46,054 nt of DNA from CAZLWA01 sp964563165 (GCA_964563165.1 CAZLWA010000046.1:1-46054); one strand, 5' to 3'; shown: positions 9,207 through 17,131, numbered from the stretch's first letter. Translations and numbers: made by a program. The notes: generated by a model not told the origin, from the sequence alone.

Positions 9207-11084
9207 TCAGCTTTCCGCAGCCACGTAAATCTCCGAGCCTGCTTTTTTGAATTCTCTTGCCTTTTCTTCCAAACCTTTTTGAATCGCATCGCTTTCGTCC
9301 ACTTGCAGTTTGGCGGCATAGGCGCGTACGTCTTCCGTGATCTTCATCGAGCAAAAATGTGGGCCGCACATGCTGCAGAAATGAGCCACTTTGGCGTTAT
9401 CCGACGGAAGCGTTTCGTCGTGAAACTTCCGGGCGGTATCCGGATCGAGGGACAAATTAAATTGATCTTCCCATCGAAATTCAAACCGCGCTTTCGAAAG
9501 CGCATTATCGCGGATTTGCGCGCCCGGATGGCCTTTCGCAAGATCCGCCGCGTGCGCCGCAATTTTGTAAGTGATCACGCCGTCTTTGACGTCATCTCGG
9601 TCGGGCAGACCAAGATGTTCTTTCGGCGTGACATAGCACAGCATCGCGCAGCCGTACCACCCGATCATGGCCGCTCCGATGCCGGAGGTAATGTGATCGT
9701 ACCCGGGAGCAATATCGGTCGTCAACGGACCGAGCGTATAAAAGGGCGCTTCGCCGCACGTCTCCAGTTGCTTATCCATATTGACTTTGATCATGTGCAT
9801 CGGGATATGTCCCGGTCCTTCGATCATTGTTTGTACGTCGTGTTTCCATGCAATTTTTGTCAGTTCACCGAGCGTATCCAGTTCGGCAAATTGCGCATCG
9901 TCGTTCGCATCCGCAATGGAGCCGGGCCTCAACCCGTCCCCCAGGCTGAAACTGACGTCATAGGCTTTCATGATCTCGCAAATGTCCTCGAAATGCGTGT
10001 ACAAAAAACTCTCCTGATGGTGGGCCAAACACCATTTCGCCATGATCGATCCGCCGCGCGAAACAATGCCTGTCACACGCTTCGCCGTGAGCGGAACGTA
10101 ACGCAGCAGCACCCCGGCATGGATCGTAAAATAATCCACGCCTTGTTCCGCCTGCTCAATGAGCGTATCACGATACATTTCCCAGGTCAATTCCTCCGCT
10201 TTGCCGTCCACTTTTTCCAACGCCTGGTAGATCGGCACGGTGCCGATCGGCACGGGCGCATTGCGCAGGATCCATTCACGCGTCTCGTGAATGTTCTTTC
10301 CGGTCGAAAGATCCATGACCGTATCGGCACCCCAGCGGATCGCCCAGATCATTTTTTCGACTTCTTCTTCAATACTCGACGCCACGGCAGAATTCCCGAT
10401 ATTCGCGTTGATCTTAACCAAAAAATTTCTTCCGATGATCATCGGCTCGGTTTCCGGATGGTTGATATTCGCCGGAATGATCGCCCGGCCGCGGGCAATC
10501 TCTCCGCGTACAAATTCCGGTGTGATCGTTTCCGGGATCATGGCGCCGAAATTTTCGCCGGGATGTTGGTCATTGAATTCGCTCATCATTTCCCGCCGCT
10601 GGTTTTCACGAATGGCGATGTATTCCATCTCCGGCGTGATGATGCCTTTTTTTGCGTAATGCATTTGCGAAACGTTGGCGCCGGATTTCGCGCGGAGCGG
10701 CTTGCGCGTCTTCTTGAATCGAATGGCGTCCAAAGTAGTGTCGTTCTGACGCAGGCGGCCGTACGTGGAAGAAATATCCGGCAGTTCATCCGCATCGCGC
10801 CGCGCTTGGATCCATTTCACTCTCAGCGGATCCAGCCCTTGATAAATGTCAATGGCAGTACGCGGATCGGTATAAGGCCCGCTTGTGTCGTAAACGGTCA
10901 GCGAAGATTTTTTCCGGCCGTTCCCGTTCCCGCCATGGGCAGAACCGTCGCCGAGGGCGATTTCCCTCATCGCGACCTTTACGCCGGGCAATGTCCCTTC
11001 CACATAAATTTTTTCCGAAGCGGGAAAAGGATCGCGCGTAATTTTGCTTTGCTCATTTGGAATTTTAGTTTTGTCGGATGACAT
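9207..11084 (-). CDS. thiC: Phosphomethylpyrimidine synthase ThiC
   Basis: A 625-residue radical-SAM enzyme that turns aminoimidazole ribotide into HMP phosphate, the pyrimidine half of thiamine. It has an N-terminal ThiC-associated region (KIYVEGTLPGVKVAMREI), the conserved core (ARGRAIIPANINHPE, FTIHAGVLLRYVPL, EGPGHIPMHMI, GYDHITSGIGAAM) and the C-terminal iron-sulfur motif in FCSMCGPHFCSMK (CxxCx4C, near residue 570). The ATG at 11084 follows AAAGGAG by 5 bp. An upstream in-frame ATG at 11156 is rejected because it lacks such a site. A TPP riboswitch precedes the gene. It is a single gene here; other thi genes are not nearby. Confidence 0.97.
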   Translation of the reverse strand: MSSDKTKIPNEQSKITRDPFPASEKIYVEGTLPGVKVAMREIALGDGSAHGGNGNGRKKSSLTVYDTSGPYTDPRTAIDIYQGLDPLRVKWIQARRDADELPDISSTYGRLRQNDTTLDAIRFKKTRKPLRAKSGANVSQMHYAKKGIITPEMEYIAIRENQRREMMSEFNDQHPGENFGAMIPETITPEFVRGEIARGRAIIPANINHPETEPMIIGRNFLVKINANIGNSAVASSIEEEVEKMIWAIRWGADTVMDLSTGKNIHETREWILRNAPVPIGTVPIYQALEKVDGKAEELTWEMYRDTLIEQAEQGVDYFTIHAGVLLRYVPLTAKRVTGIVSRGGSIMAKWCLAHHQESFLYTHFEDICEIMKAYDVSFSLGDGLRPGSIADANDDAQFAELDTLGELTKIAWKHDVQTMIEGPGHIPMHMIKVNMDKQLETCGEAPFYTLGPLTTDIAPGYDHITSGIGAAMIGWYGCAMLCYVTPKEHLGLPDRDDVKDGVITYKIAAHAADLAKGHPGAQIRDNALSKARFEFRWEDQFNLSLDPDTARKFHDETLPSDNAKVAHFCSMCGPHFCSMKITEDVRAYAAKLQVDESDAIQKGLEEKAREFKKAGSEIYVAAES

Positions 11085-11221
11085 CGTATCTCCTTTAATG
11101 ATGTTCGTTTCAGTCTTCACCACAGAGGCATGAAGACACTGAGAATAATAATGCAAATCCTGAGCCGCATCTACATTGTGCTGATCTGAAAGACAATCTT
11201 AGCGCTTTTGTGGTAAAAGGC

Positions 11222-11255
11222 AAAAAAAAAACCGTTCCTGCTTCAGGAAACGGTT
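11222..11255 (-). terminator. Riboswitch-controlled terminator upstream of thiC
   Basis: On the minus strand AACCGTTTCCTG, a GAA-type loop and CAGGAACGGTT form a hairpin (arms 11244-11255 and 11230-11240, one bulge) followed by a run of about nine T. It lies between the TPP aptamer and the thiC start, so it is the expression platform. Its 5' arm contains CGTTTCC, complementary to the last bases of the aptamer (GGAAACG, 11293-11299). Confidence 0.85.
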
Positions 11256-11288
11256 CATTGATCATTATTCATTGATCATTGATCATTG
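11256..11288. repeat. ATTGATCATT direct repeats inside the thiC leader
   Basis: The decamer ATTGATCATT and close variants are repeated three to four times in tandem, between the aptamer and the terminator hairpin. Each unit holds the palindrome TGATCA. This resembles short low-complexity elements seen between genes in many FCB genomes. Confidence 0.7.
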
Positions 11289-11291
11289 TTG

Positions 11292-11380
11292 TCGTTTCCC
11301 TACGCCGGTATGACCGCGGGTCAGGTTCAAAGGGTATATTCTCAGATCTCCCGGTCTCCCGGGAGAACAACCCCTAACGA
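11292..11380 (-). promoter_or_regulatory. TPP riboswitch (THI box)
   Basis: Read on the minus strand, the order is AGGGGTTG, a GC-rich variable stem, CTGAGA, then ACCCTTTGAACCTGA, a second variable stem and CGTAGGGAAACG. These are the conserved sequence blocks of the thiamine-pyrophosphate aptamer in the right order and spacing. It precedes thiC by about 200 bp and is followed by an intrinsic terminator, so it should repress thiC by early termination when TPP is plentiful. Confidence 0.96.
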
Positions 11381-11419
11381 TTAAAAATTTTGAAGAACGG
11401 CGCCCATGCGTCTTAGTGA

Positions 11420-11448
11420 AATATATTTCAAAAGAAACCTGCACGCAA
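11420..11448 (-). promoter_or_regulatory. Putative promoter of the thiC leader
   Basis: TTGCGT (11443-11448) and TATATT (11420-11425) on the minus strand are separated by exactly 17 bp. They stand about 40 bp before the first conserved aptamer block. The -10 box matches other promoters in this window. Confidence 0.5.
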
Positions 11449-11451
11449 GAA

Positions 11452-12942
11452 CTATTTCATCAGTAAGCCGGCCAATTCTTCCTGAGCCGTCGCATCGGAT
11501 GAATAGGTCGCGATACCATTCTTCAGATCTTGCAATGCATCAATGATATACGGGCTTCCGCAGGCAATAAGCAGATGGGCTTTTTCTCCAACAATCCGGT
11601 TAATTTCCTGTGACAGAAATTCCGGAAATTTATGAAAACCTTTCATCGCCATCGGTTTAAGGTCTGTAATAATAATGACGGTCTGAAATGCCGAAAAGTC
11701 AGGAACGGAAATTCTTTCTTCCGGAGACGACGAAAATATAGTGAATCTATTTTTTACTCGCTCCTCCAGCACTGAAAAGCTTTTTTCATCGGTTTTGATA
11801 AGCCAGACCGCGGTCTTCTCATTTTGAATTTTTAGCCAATTCCCTTTTTTTATGACAAAACATAACCGCGTAACACGCCTCGCGAACCCCAGATGGTCCC
11901 CGCATCCGACTATTTCTCTTGCCCGATCCGCATGGACCAGACGGTTTTCAAATAATCCGAGTTTTCTTTTTAATTCAAAAACACGCTCCACGGATTCCTC
12001 CAAACGCCGTTCGGAAATGTGACGGCCTTTCACGGCGGAAAGAAGAAATTCAAATGCCTTACCGACGCTTACGGGAATGAGCACCTGATCGGCACCGGCG
12101 AGAAATGATTTTACGACCGCTTCGTCTTGTGAAAAATTTTTCGCAATCGCGCCCATCATCAACGCGTCGTTCACGATCAGGCCGTTGTAATTCCACTTTT
12201 TCCTCAACAAGTCAGTCATGATCTTTTTCGACAAACTCGCGGGTAATCCGGATGCATCCAGCGCGGGAACCACGATGTGTCCCATCATGACGGAATCGAT
12301 TTCCTGTCTCAAGATCTCTTTGAAGGGCGCCAGTTCAATTTTTTCCAGACGGTCGAGCGGATGAAGAATCACCGGAAGGTCCATGTGCGAATCCGTCAGC
12401 GTATCGCCGTGGCCGGGAAAATGCTTCGCGGTCGCGATGATACCGTGCTCCTGTAAACCCTTCACATAAGCCAATCCACAGGCGGTCACGGTCTCCGGCG
12501 TCTCTCCGAAGGAACGGATATTGATGATCGGATTTTCCGGATTATTATGAATGTCGAGCACGGGACTGAAATTCTGACGAATGCCGATCGCGTGGGATTC
12601 CAGCGCAGTCACTTTTGCGGTTTCATAAATAATGGAAGGGTCTTTTTTCGCCGCTTCGGCTAAGCCCATGAAATACGGAAACGCGGTCGCGCCTTCAATT
12701 TGCTGGCCCAGACCGCGCTCTAAGTCGGCGGAAAAAAGAATCGGGTGTTTGCTGAGCTTTTGAAGGCGGTTGAAGGTCTCGACCGCGCGCGGGACGGTAC
12801 CGCCGAAAACGATAAAATTCCCGATATGAAATTTACCGATCAGGTATTCATAAAACTCAATATCAAATTCCGGATCGTTAAAATCCAATCGAGGAATGAT
12901 GAGTTGGCCGATTTTTTCTTCGAGAGAGAGTTTTTTAAGCAT
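11452..12942 (-). CDS. nagZ: Glycoside hydrolase family 3, NagZ-like beta-N-acetylhexosaminidase
   Basis: A 496-residue GH3 enzyme. The N-terminal TIM-barrel holds the NagZ signature KHFPGHGDTLTDSH (about residues 172-185), whose Asp-His pair is the acid/base of this subfamily, and NDALMMGAI (near 260), whose Asp is the expected nucleophile. NagZ removes N-acetylglucosamine from muropeptides during peptidoglycan recycling. A C-terminal GH3-type domain (about 370-496) makes it longer than E. coli NagZ, as in Bacillus-type NagZ. No signal peptide is visible, so a cytoplasmic role is likely. The gene diverges from the TolB-like gene. Other GH3 activities cannot be excluded. Confidence 0.82.
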   Translation of the reverse strand: MLKKLSLEEKIGQLIIPRLDFNDPEFDIEFYEYLIGKFHIGNFIVFGGTVPRAVETFNRLQKLSKHPILFSADLERGLGQQIEGATAFPYFMGLAEAAKKDPSIIYETAKVTALESHAIGIRQNFSPVLDIHNNPENPIINIRSFGETPETVTACGLAYVKGLQEHGIIATAKHFPGHGDTLTDSHMDLPVILHPLDRLEKIELAPFKEILRQEIDSVMMGHIVVPALDASGLPASLSKKIMTDLLRKKWNYNGLIVNDALMMGAIAKNFSQDEAVVKSFLAGADQVLIPVSVGKAFEFLLSAVKGRHISERRLEESVERVFELKRKLGLFENRLVHADRAREIVGCGDHLGFARRVTRLCFVIKKGNWLKIQNEKTAVWLIKTDEKSFSVLEERVKNRFTIFSSSPEERISVPDFSAFQTVIIITDLKPMAMKGFHKFPEFLSQEINRIVGEKAHLLIACGSPYIIDALQDLKNGIATYSSDATAQEELAGLLMK

Positions 12943-13111
12943 GGTTCATTTTTGGTGCCGGTGGAATCCGGATCAATGTCATCACTTAAATTGTTTAGTT
13001 CAACAAGAATTTACAGCCGGATCTTGGCTGCAAATCAGGATTTATTTAAGATCTCTCTTGAAAAAAATGTTTTCTAGGTCTACTTTATATTCTAATCTAG
13101 CGGAGATGGAT

Positions 13112-14149
13112 ATGAAATCAAAATGGCTCGTAATTTACTTATTATTCTGCCTCGCTCTTCACGCTCAGGAAAAGCATTTGAAGAACGTCCGGCAACTGAC
13201 CTTCGCGAGCGACAATGCGGAAGCATATTTCAGCCCGGACGGAAAATGGCTGACCTTTCAAAGCCGCAATCCTAAATGGAATGTTGCCTGCGATCAGATC
13301 TTTTTGATGGATATTGACCGGGCGGCGGCGACTTATCGCCCTCCGATGATCAGCACAGGCCTTGGCCGGACGACCTGTTCCTATTTCATGCCTGACGGTA
13401 AACGTATTCTCTATGCATCGACGCATGAAGGCGGGAAAGACTGCCCGCAGCCGCCGGCGCCGCGCAAGGACGGCAAATACCTTTGGCCGGTCTACGACAC
13501 GTTCGATATTTACGTCGCCAACCTTGAAGGGCACATCATTAACCAACTGACCCATGCCCCCGGCTACGATGCCGAAGCAACGGTTTCGCCCAAGGGCGAC
13601 AAGATCGTTTTTACCTCAGCGCGTTCCAGGGATCTGGAACTCTGGATCATGGACATTGACGGAAAAAATCCGAAACAGCTGACGCACGATCTGGGCTATG
13701 ACGGCGGCGCCTTCTTTTCGCCGGACGGGAAACGATTGGTCTTCCGCGCATCCCGCCCGAAAACGCAAAAAGAGATCGACGACTACAAGGAATTGCTTTC
13801 ACAGGGGCTTGTGGCGCCGACGCAAATGGAGATCTTCACGTGCAATACCGACGGTTCGGATATGAAACAAATTACCAAACTGGGCAAGGCCAATTGGGCT
13901 CCGTATTTTCACCCTTCCGGAAAAAAGATAATTTTTTCTTCGAATCACGATGCGGAGAAGGGATTTCATTTTAATTTGTTCATGGTCAATGATGACGGAA
14001 CGAATCTGGAAAAAATTACATCCGAAAGTATTTTCAATGCATTCCCGATGTTCTCTCCGGACGGGAAGAAACTTGTTTTCTCATCCAACCGCAATAATCA
14101 CGGCACGCACGACACCAATTTATTCATAGCTGACTGGGAGGATAAATGA
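13112..14149 (+). CDS. Secreted TolB-like WD40 beta-propeller protein
   Basis: A 345-residue exported protein with signal peptide MKSKWLVIYLLFCLALHAQ and at least five repeats of the TolB/PD40 type: AYFSPDGKWLTFQSR, ATVSPKGDKIVFTSA, AFFSPDGKRLVFRAS, YFHPSGKKIIFSSN and MFSPDGKKLVFSSN. Such propellers bind protein partners or peptides at the envelope. The ATG at 13112 is chosen because GGAG lies 6 bp upstream; the longer open frame to 12896 has no signal-peptide start. Its stop overlaps the start of the M28 peptidase gene (ATGA), so the two are translationally coupled and may work together in peptide degradation. Confidence 0.88.
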   Translation: MKSKWLVIYLLFCLALHAQEKHLKNVRQLTFASDNAEAYFSPDGKWLTFQSRNPKWNVACDQIFLMDIDRAAATYRPPMISTGLGRTTCSYFMPDGKRILYASTHEGGKDCPQPPAPRKDGKYLWPVYDTFDIYVANLEGHIINQLTHAPGYDAEATVSPKGDKIVFTSARSRDLELWIMDIDGKNPKQLTHDLGYDGGAFFSPDGKRLVFRASRPKTQKEIDDYKELLSQGLVAPTQMEIFTCNTDGSDMKQITKLGKANWAPYFHPSGKKIIFSSNHDAEKGFHFNLFMVNDDGTNLEKITSESIFNAFPMFSPDGKKLVFSSNRNNHGTHDTNLFIADWEDK

Positions 14150-15369
14150 AAACATTCATGCTGACCTTTGTTTTTTTCGTTTCGACACTTCACGCGCAAA
14201 TTTCCATCGGGAATTTGAAAAAGCATATCGCCTATCTGAGTTCGGATTCTCTCAGAGGCCGCGCAACGAGCGAGCCCGGCGAGAGCCTGGCGGCGGATTA
14301 TATCTCGAAACAATTCCAATCCATCGGGCTGATCCCCAAAGGCGATCGTTCGTACATTCAGGTCTTCAATTATCACGAACCCAAAAATCCGCACGTCACG
14401 GTCGACAGCGCTAAGGTCGGCCCTGAAAAATTCGGAAAAAATGTTATCGGGTACCTGGACAACGGTGCGCAAAATACGATCATCATCGGCGGACACTACG
14501 ATCATTTGGGTTTAGGCGATCGCGGCGGCTCTTTGGATCCGAATCCGAAAGGAAAAATTCACAACGGCGCTGATGACAACGCGTCCGGCGCGTCCGGGGT
14601 GATAGAACTGGCCCGTTATTTTCAGACCAATAAGAAAAAAGAAAAAAATAATTTTCTTTTCATTTGTTTCTCCGGCGAAGAATTGGGCCTGCAGGGGTCC
14701 AAGTATTTCACCCATCATCCGACGATCGATTCAAACCGGATGGACCTGATGATCAATATGGACATGATAGGGCGATTGGATACCGCAAAGGGCCTTTTGG
14801 TTCTGGGCACGGGCACAAGCCCGGGGATCGAAGCATTCGTAAAGTCGCTCGCACAGGACTTGAAAATAAAAACGGATTCCTCCGGCATCGGCCCGTCGGA
14901 CCATACGTCATTTTATTTAAAAAATGTTCCCGTGCTGCATTTTTTTACGGGCCCTCATGCCGATTACCATAAACCGACCGATGATGAGGATAAAATCAAT
15001 TACGCGGGAGAAAAAGAAATTCTCGAATACATTATTCGCATAGTCGGCGCGGTGGACCCGTTGCCGAAACTCGCTTTCACGACGACGCGCAATACCAATC
15101 CAAGCGATTCGCCGCGATTTAAAGTTACGCTCGGTATTTTGCCGGATTACACATTCACCGGCGGCTTGCGCATCGACGGCGTGTCGGAAGGAAAACCCGG
15201 ATTCAGAGCCGGCTTACAGCAAGGCGATGTTATTGTTCAGATGGGCGAATATAAAGTGGACGATATTCAAACCTACATGCAGGCGCTGAGCAAATTTAAA
15301 AAAGACGATTCCACGACGATAAAAGTCAAACGCAAAGATGCAGAATTGGAATTAAAAGTGACGTTTTGA
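14146..15369 (+). CDS. Secreted M28-family aminopeptidase with PDZ domain
   Basis: A 407-residue exported zinc peptidase with signal peptide MKTFMLTFVFFVSTLHAQ. The M28 metal ligands are all present: His in GGHYDHLGLG, Asp in DDNASG, the Glu pair in CFSGEELGL, Asp in NMDMIGR and His in HADYHKPTDD. The C-terminal 90 residues form a PDZ-like domain (GGLRIDGVSEGKPGFRAG). Family members release N-terminal amino acids from peptides in the periplasm or outside the cell. The ATG overlaps the stop of the preceding propeller gene by four bases. Confidence 0.92.
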   Translation: MKTFMLTFVFFVSTLHAQISIGNLKKHIAYLSSDSLRGRATSEPGESLAADYISKQFQSIGLIPKGDRSYIQVFNYHEPKNPHVTVDSAKVGPEKFGKNVIGYLDNGAQNTIIIGGHYDHLGLGDRGGSLDPNPKGKIHNGADDNASGASGVIELARYFQTNKKKEKNNFLFICFSGEELGLQGSKYFTHHPTIDSNRMDLMINMDMIGRLDTAKGLLVLGTGTSPGIEAFVKSLAQDLKIKTDSSGIGPSDHTSFYLKNVPVLHFFTGPHADYHKPTDDEDKINYAGEKEILEYIIRIVGAVDPLPKLAFTTTRNTNPSDSPRFKVTLGILPDYTFTGGLRIDGVSEGKPGFRAGLQQGDVIVQMGEYKVDDIQTYMQALSKFKKDDSTTIKVKRKDAELELKVTF

Positions 15370-15379
15370 TTTCCCCTGA

Positions 15380-15412
15380 GGGGTTGTCCCCCTTATCAAA
15401 GGGGGTTAGGGG
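15380..15412 (+). terminator. GC-rich hairpin, possible terminator after the M28 peptidase
   Basis: CCCCC (15388-15392) and GGGGG (15401-15405) can pair around TTATCAA, 11 bp after the stop codon. The following bases are GGTTGTTTC, a poor T-run, so termination is only likely. Confidence 0.4.
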
Positions 15413-15424
15413 GTTGTTTCTTTT

Positions 15425-15451
15425 GCCACAGAGCACACGGAGAGTGCAGAG
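15425..15451 (+). repeat. CCACAGAG-type intergenic repeat
   Basis: GCCACAGAGCACACGGAG with a following GTGCAGAG is one of three CCACAGAG-rich intergenic tracts in the window. The others are at 7819-7827 (GCCACAGAG) and 11120-11143 (CCACAGAGGCATGAAGACAC). All lie in spacers and read the same way on the plus strand. Confidence 0.5.
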
Positions 15452-15493
15452 TTTTATTACTAGAATTAATTTTCCTCCGGGCGAATCTATGGT

Positions 15494-15996
15494 TCATTCG
15501 AAATCCCAAGACTTAAATACGGTCTGCTCCTGAATCACCGCGAATTTCACGATTGTCTTTCCGATCCCGGCAGCCTCGATCAGAGCGATATACATGCCGC
15601 TCGCCGCGAAGTGGCCCTTGGCCGTTTTCAGGTCCCAGGTTTCCGTCGATGTCGTTTCGGGCAATGGAGTGTAATTCTGCGTCAGCGGATCGGTGTTGAT
15701 CCGGTCGTTCTGAGACGCGGTATTGTGATAAATGATCCGCACTGAATCCCCGCTCACGGTGAAAATCTTGATCGTACATGCCCCGGGCAGATGCGTAAAC
15801 TTGATGATCTTACGAAAAGCGTCATTCTGATAGGACGACCGGCCGTAATAGGGATTGGCACGACCTTGATATTCTTAAGACTATTCTTCAATTCTTTTTT
15901 CGAAGTGACGGCCGAATTGGCGCTCGTTGAAAACGTGTACGTATCGGCCGGCCGTCCGGGAGAATTCTTTTCGAAAAGACGCTGCCCAACGCCGAT
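15494..15996 (-). pseudogene. Remnant of a large surface protein: C-terminal FlgD/T9SS-like domain with a frameshift
   Basis: The minus strand encodes about 165 codons of a typical FCB C-terminal domain in two frames. The upstream part ends in KELKNSLKNIKVVP, and the downstream part starts with NPYYGRSSYQNDAFRKI and continues through IKFTHLPGACTIKIFTVSGD to the stop at 15494. The motif VVPNPYYG is broken after VVP, where one base of the Pro codon is missing (GG at 15857-15858). An in-frame TAA at 15997-15999 closes the upstream part, and no N-terminal gene body exists. Known relatives are hundreds of residues longer, so this is a decayed 3' end rather than a small gene. A single sequencing error could explain the frameshift but not the missing body. 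Confidence 0.75.
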
Positions 15997-16021
15997 TTAC
16001 ACACATTTTGCAGCATTCCAA

Positions 16022-16058
16022 TCACAAAAAAATCCCGATGAAATACATCGGGATTTAA
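16022..16058 (-). terminator. Perfect 10-bp hairpin terminator beside the tRNA-Val remnants
   Basis: AATCCCGATG (16031-16040) and CATCGGGATT (16046-16055) pair perfectly around AAATA. On the minus strand the stem is followed by TTTTTTT, a standard intrinsic terminator. It lies 6 bp beyond the 3' end of decayed tRNA copy A, so it probably once ended a tRNA transcript. Confidence 0.8.
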
Positions 16059-16060
16059 GG

Positions 16061-16135
16061 TGGGCAATATTGGATTCTCAGCCAAAGGCTGATGCGCCTT
16101 CAGCCAGAGGCTGACAGGCCGGCGCAGAACCAATG
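16061..16135 (-). pseudogene. Decayed tRNA-Val copy A with a 49-bp insert in the T-loop
   Basis: The first 17 bases (16061-16077, TGGGCAATATTGGATTC on the plus strand) are identical to the acceptor and T-arm of the intact tRNA-Val at 17276-17350. At the centre of the T-loop the match stops, 49 bp of mini-hairpins follow (16078-16126), and the match resumes at GAACCAATG (16127-16135). The rest of the tRNA is unrecognisable. The insert contains TCAGCC-AAA-GGCTGA and TCAGCC-AGA-GGCTGA hairpins. Confidence 0.75.
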
Positions 16136-16167
16136 CCGCTATTAACAACTGAGCACTCTTGAATTTG

Positions 16168-16307
16168 TGGGCAATATTGGATTCTCCCGAAGGTCCGAAG
16201 GACTCCTGCGGAGGAAGCCTTTGGCAGAACCAATGACCTCTTACCGACCTGTCGGGATTAGGCGAACCCTTCGTTTCGCTCAGGGCAAGCGTCGGAACCT
16301 AATTGCC
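16168..16307 (-). pseudogene. Decayed tRNA-Val copy B with at least three inserts
   Basis: Blocks identical or nearly so to the intact tRNA-Val appear in the same order: TGGGCAATATTGGATTC (16168-16184), GAACCAATGACCTCT (16227-16241), AGGCGAAC (16260-16267), AACC (16296-16299) and TAATTGCC (16300-16307). They are split by a 42-bp insert at the same T-loop site as in copy A (16185-16226), by TACCGACCTGTCGGGATT in place of the anticodon loop (16242-16259), and by the palindromic CCTTCGTTTCGCTCAGGGC plus a tail (16268-16295). Part of the D-arm is deleted. Confidence 0.75.
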
Positions 16308-16336
16308 GGACAATTAAACGAATGCAACGCTCTGTT

Positions 16337-16378
16337 GAATTCGTGGACACAGCTGACCGAATATCGAACCTTTTGGTC
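16337..16378. repeat. Diverged 41-bp repeat, copy 1
   Basis: The stretch with TCGTGGACACAGCT and GAATATCGAAC matches a second stretch at 17132-17173 (TCGTGGACCCAGCT, GAATATTGAAC) at roughly 80 percent by eye. Both lie beside tRNA-Val sequences, so the duplicated unit included tRNA flanks. No gene is seen from 16308 to 16601. Confidence 0.55.
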
Positions 16379-16601
16379 AAAATTTTCAGAGATTTACGTC
16401 AAATTGTTGGCTGATCTGAGAGCCAGGGCCAGAAGGATCAATATTTTTGATCAACTTTGCTAAGACATTCCAGTGTTGGTTGCATCTGTTCTCTGGTGAG
16501 GATTTTTGGATGCGTTATGTCGGCCACTAAAAATCTAAATAAAAATCCCCCGAAGTTTCAACATCTGAGATTTTTTTTTCATATCAATATCGAAATTGTT
16601 G

Positions 16602-16988
16602 CTATTTCTTTATTGGTACTACTGCGGCGCTCTTCACTTCGACAAGAATAAATCCCATCGCCGCATCTCCGATATTTTCTGAAGTGTGTGGCCCTTCTGC
16701 GTCCATCCATCCGGCTTCGCCCGCCTTCGCTTCCCATATATCAGATTTTCCATCCGCGTGAACAACCTTCATTTTTCCCGGTTTTGTTACATAGTACCAG
16801 CCGGCCGGATGCGTGTGCGTGGGATCTTTTTCACCCGGCTTGAGTGTATTTTCAACCACGCGTATGTACGCGTTGTCTACGAGGATTTTGTAATGCTGTG
16901 GCGCTACGACGGCTACGTCTTGAGCCAATAAAGATATGGTACAAAACAGGGCGATGGCGAAAAGCCATGCTGAGAACGATGTTTTCAT
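16602..16988 (-). CDS. Small secreted cupin-domain protein
   Basis: A 128-residue protein with a signal peptide (MKTSFSAWLFAIALFCTISLLAQ) and one conserved cupin barrel of the cupin-2 type: NTLKPGEKDPTHTHPAGWYYV carries the His-x-His of motif 1, and EGPHTSENIGD lies in motif 2. The acid of motif 1 is not in its usual place, so metal binding is probable but not certain. Homologues of this size are mostly of unknown function. Its stop lies close to the tRNA graveyard, and it seems to be a stand-alone gene. AGGAGG lies about 4 bp before the ATG. Confidence 0.75.
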   Translation of the reverse strand: MKTSFSAWLFAIALFCTISLLAQDVAVVAPQHYKILVDNAYIRVVENTLKPGEKDPTHTHPAGWYYVTKPGKMKVVHADGKSDIWEAKAGEAGWMDAEGPHTSENIGDAAMGFILVEVKSAAVVPIKK

Positions 16989-17131
16989 AATTCCTCCTTT
17001 GTCAAGATTTTAAGTAAGTTAATCGAGAGCAATTCAATAAGCAAATTTATTTTTTTCGAGTAAAAGGAAGGAAAATTGTATCCTGTTGTAGATGATATAT
17101 CAGGATTACGATGAGCAACTGAACATTGCTG

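Noticed and set aside
9279..11081. A 600-codon open frame on the plus strand
   Set aside because: It runs exactly opposite thiC, has a low-complexity Arg/Phe/His-rich composition and no family signature; it is a shadow of the GC-biased codon use of thiC.
16061..16307. Palindrome-rich repeats that could suggest a CRISPR array
   Set aside because: There are only two unequal units, with no regular spacer length and no cas genes; tRNA identity explains the repeated part.
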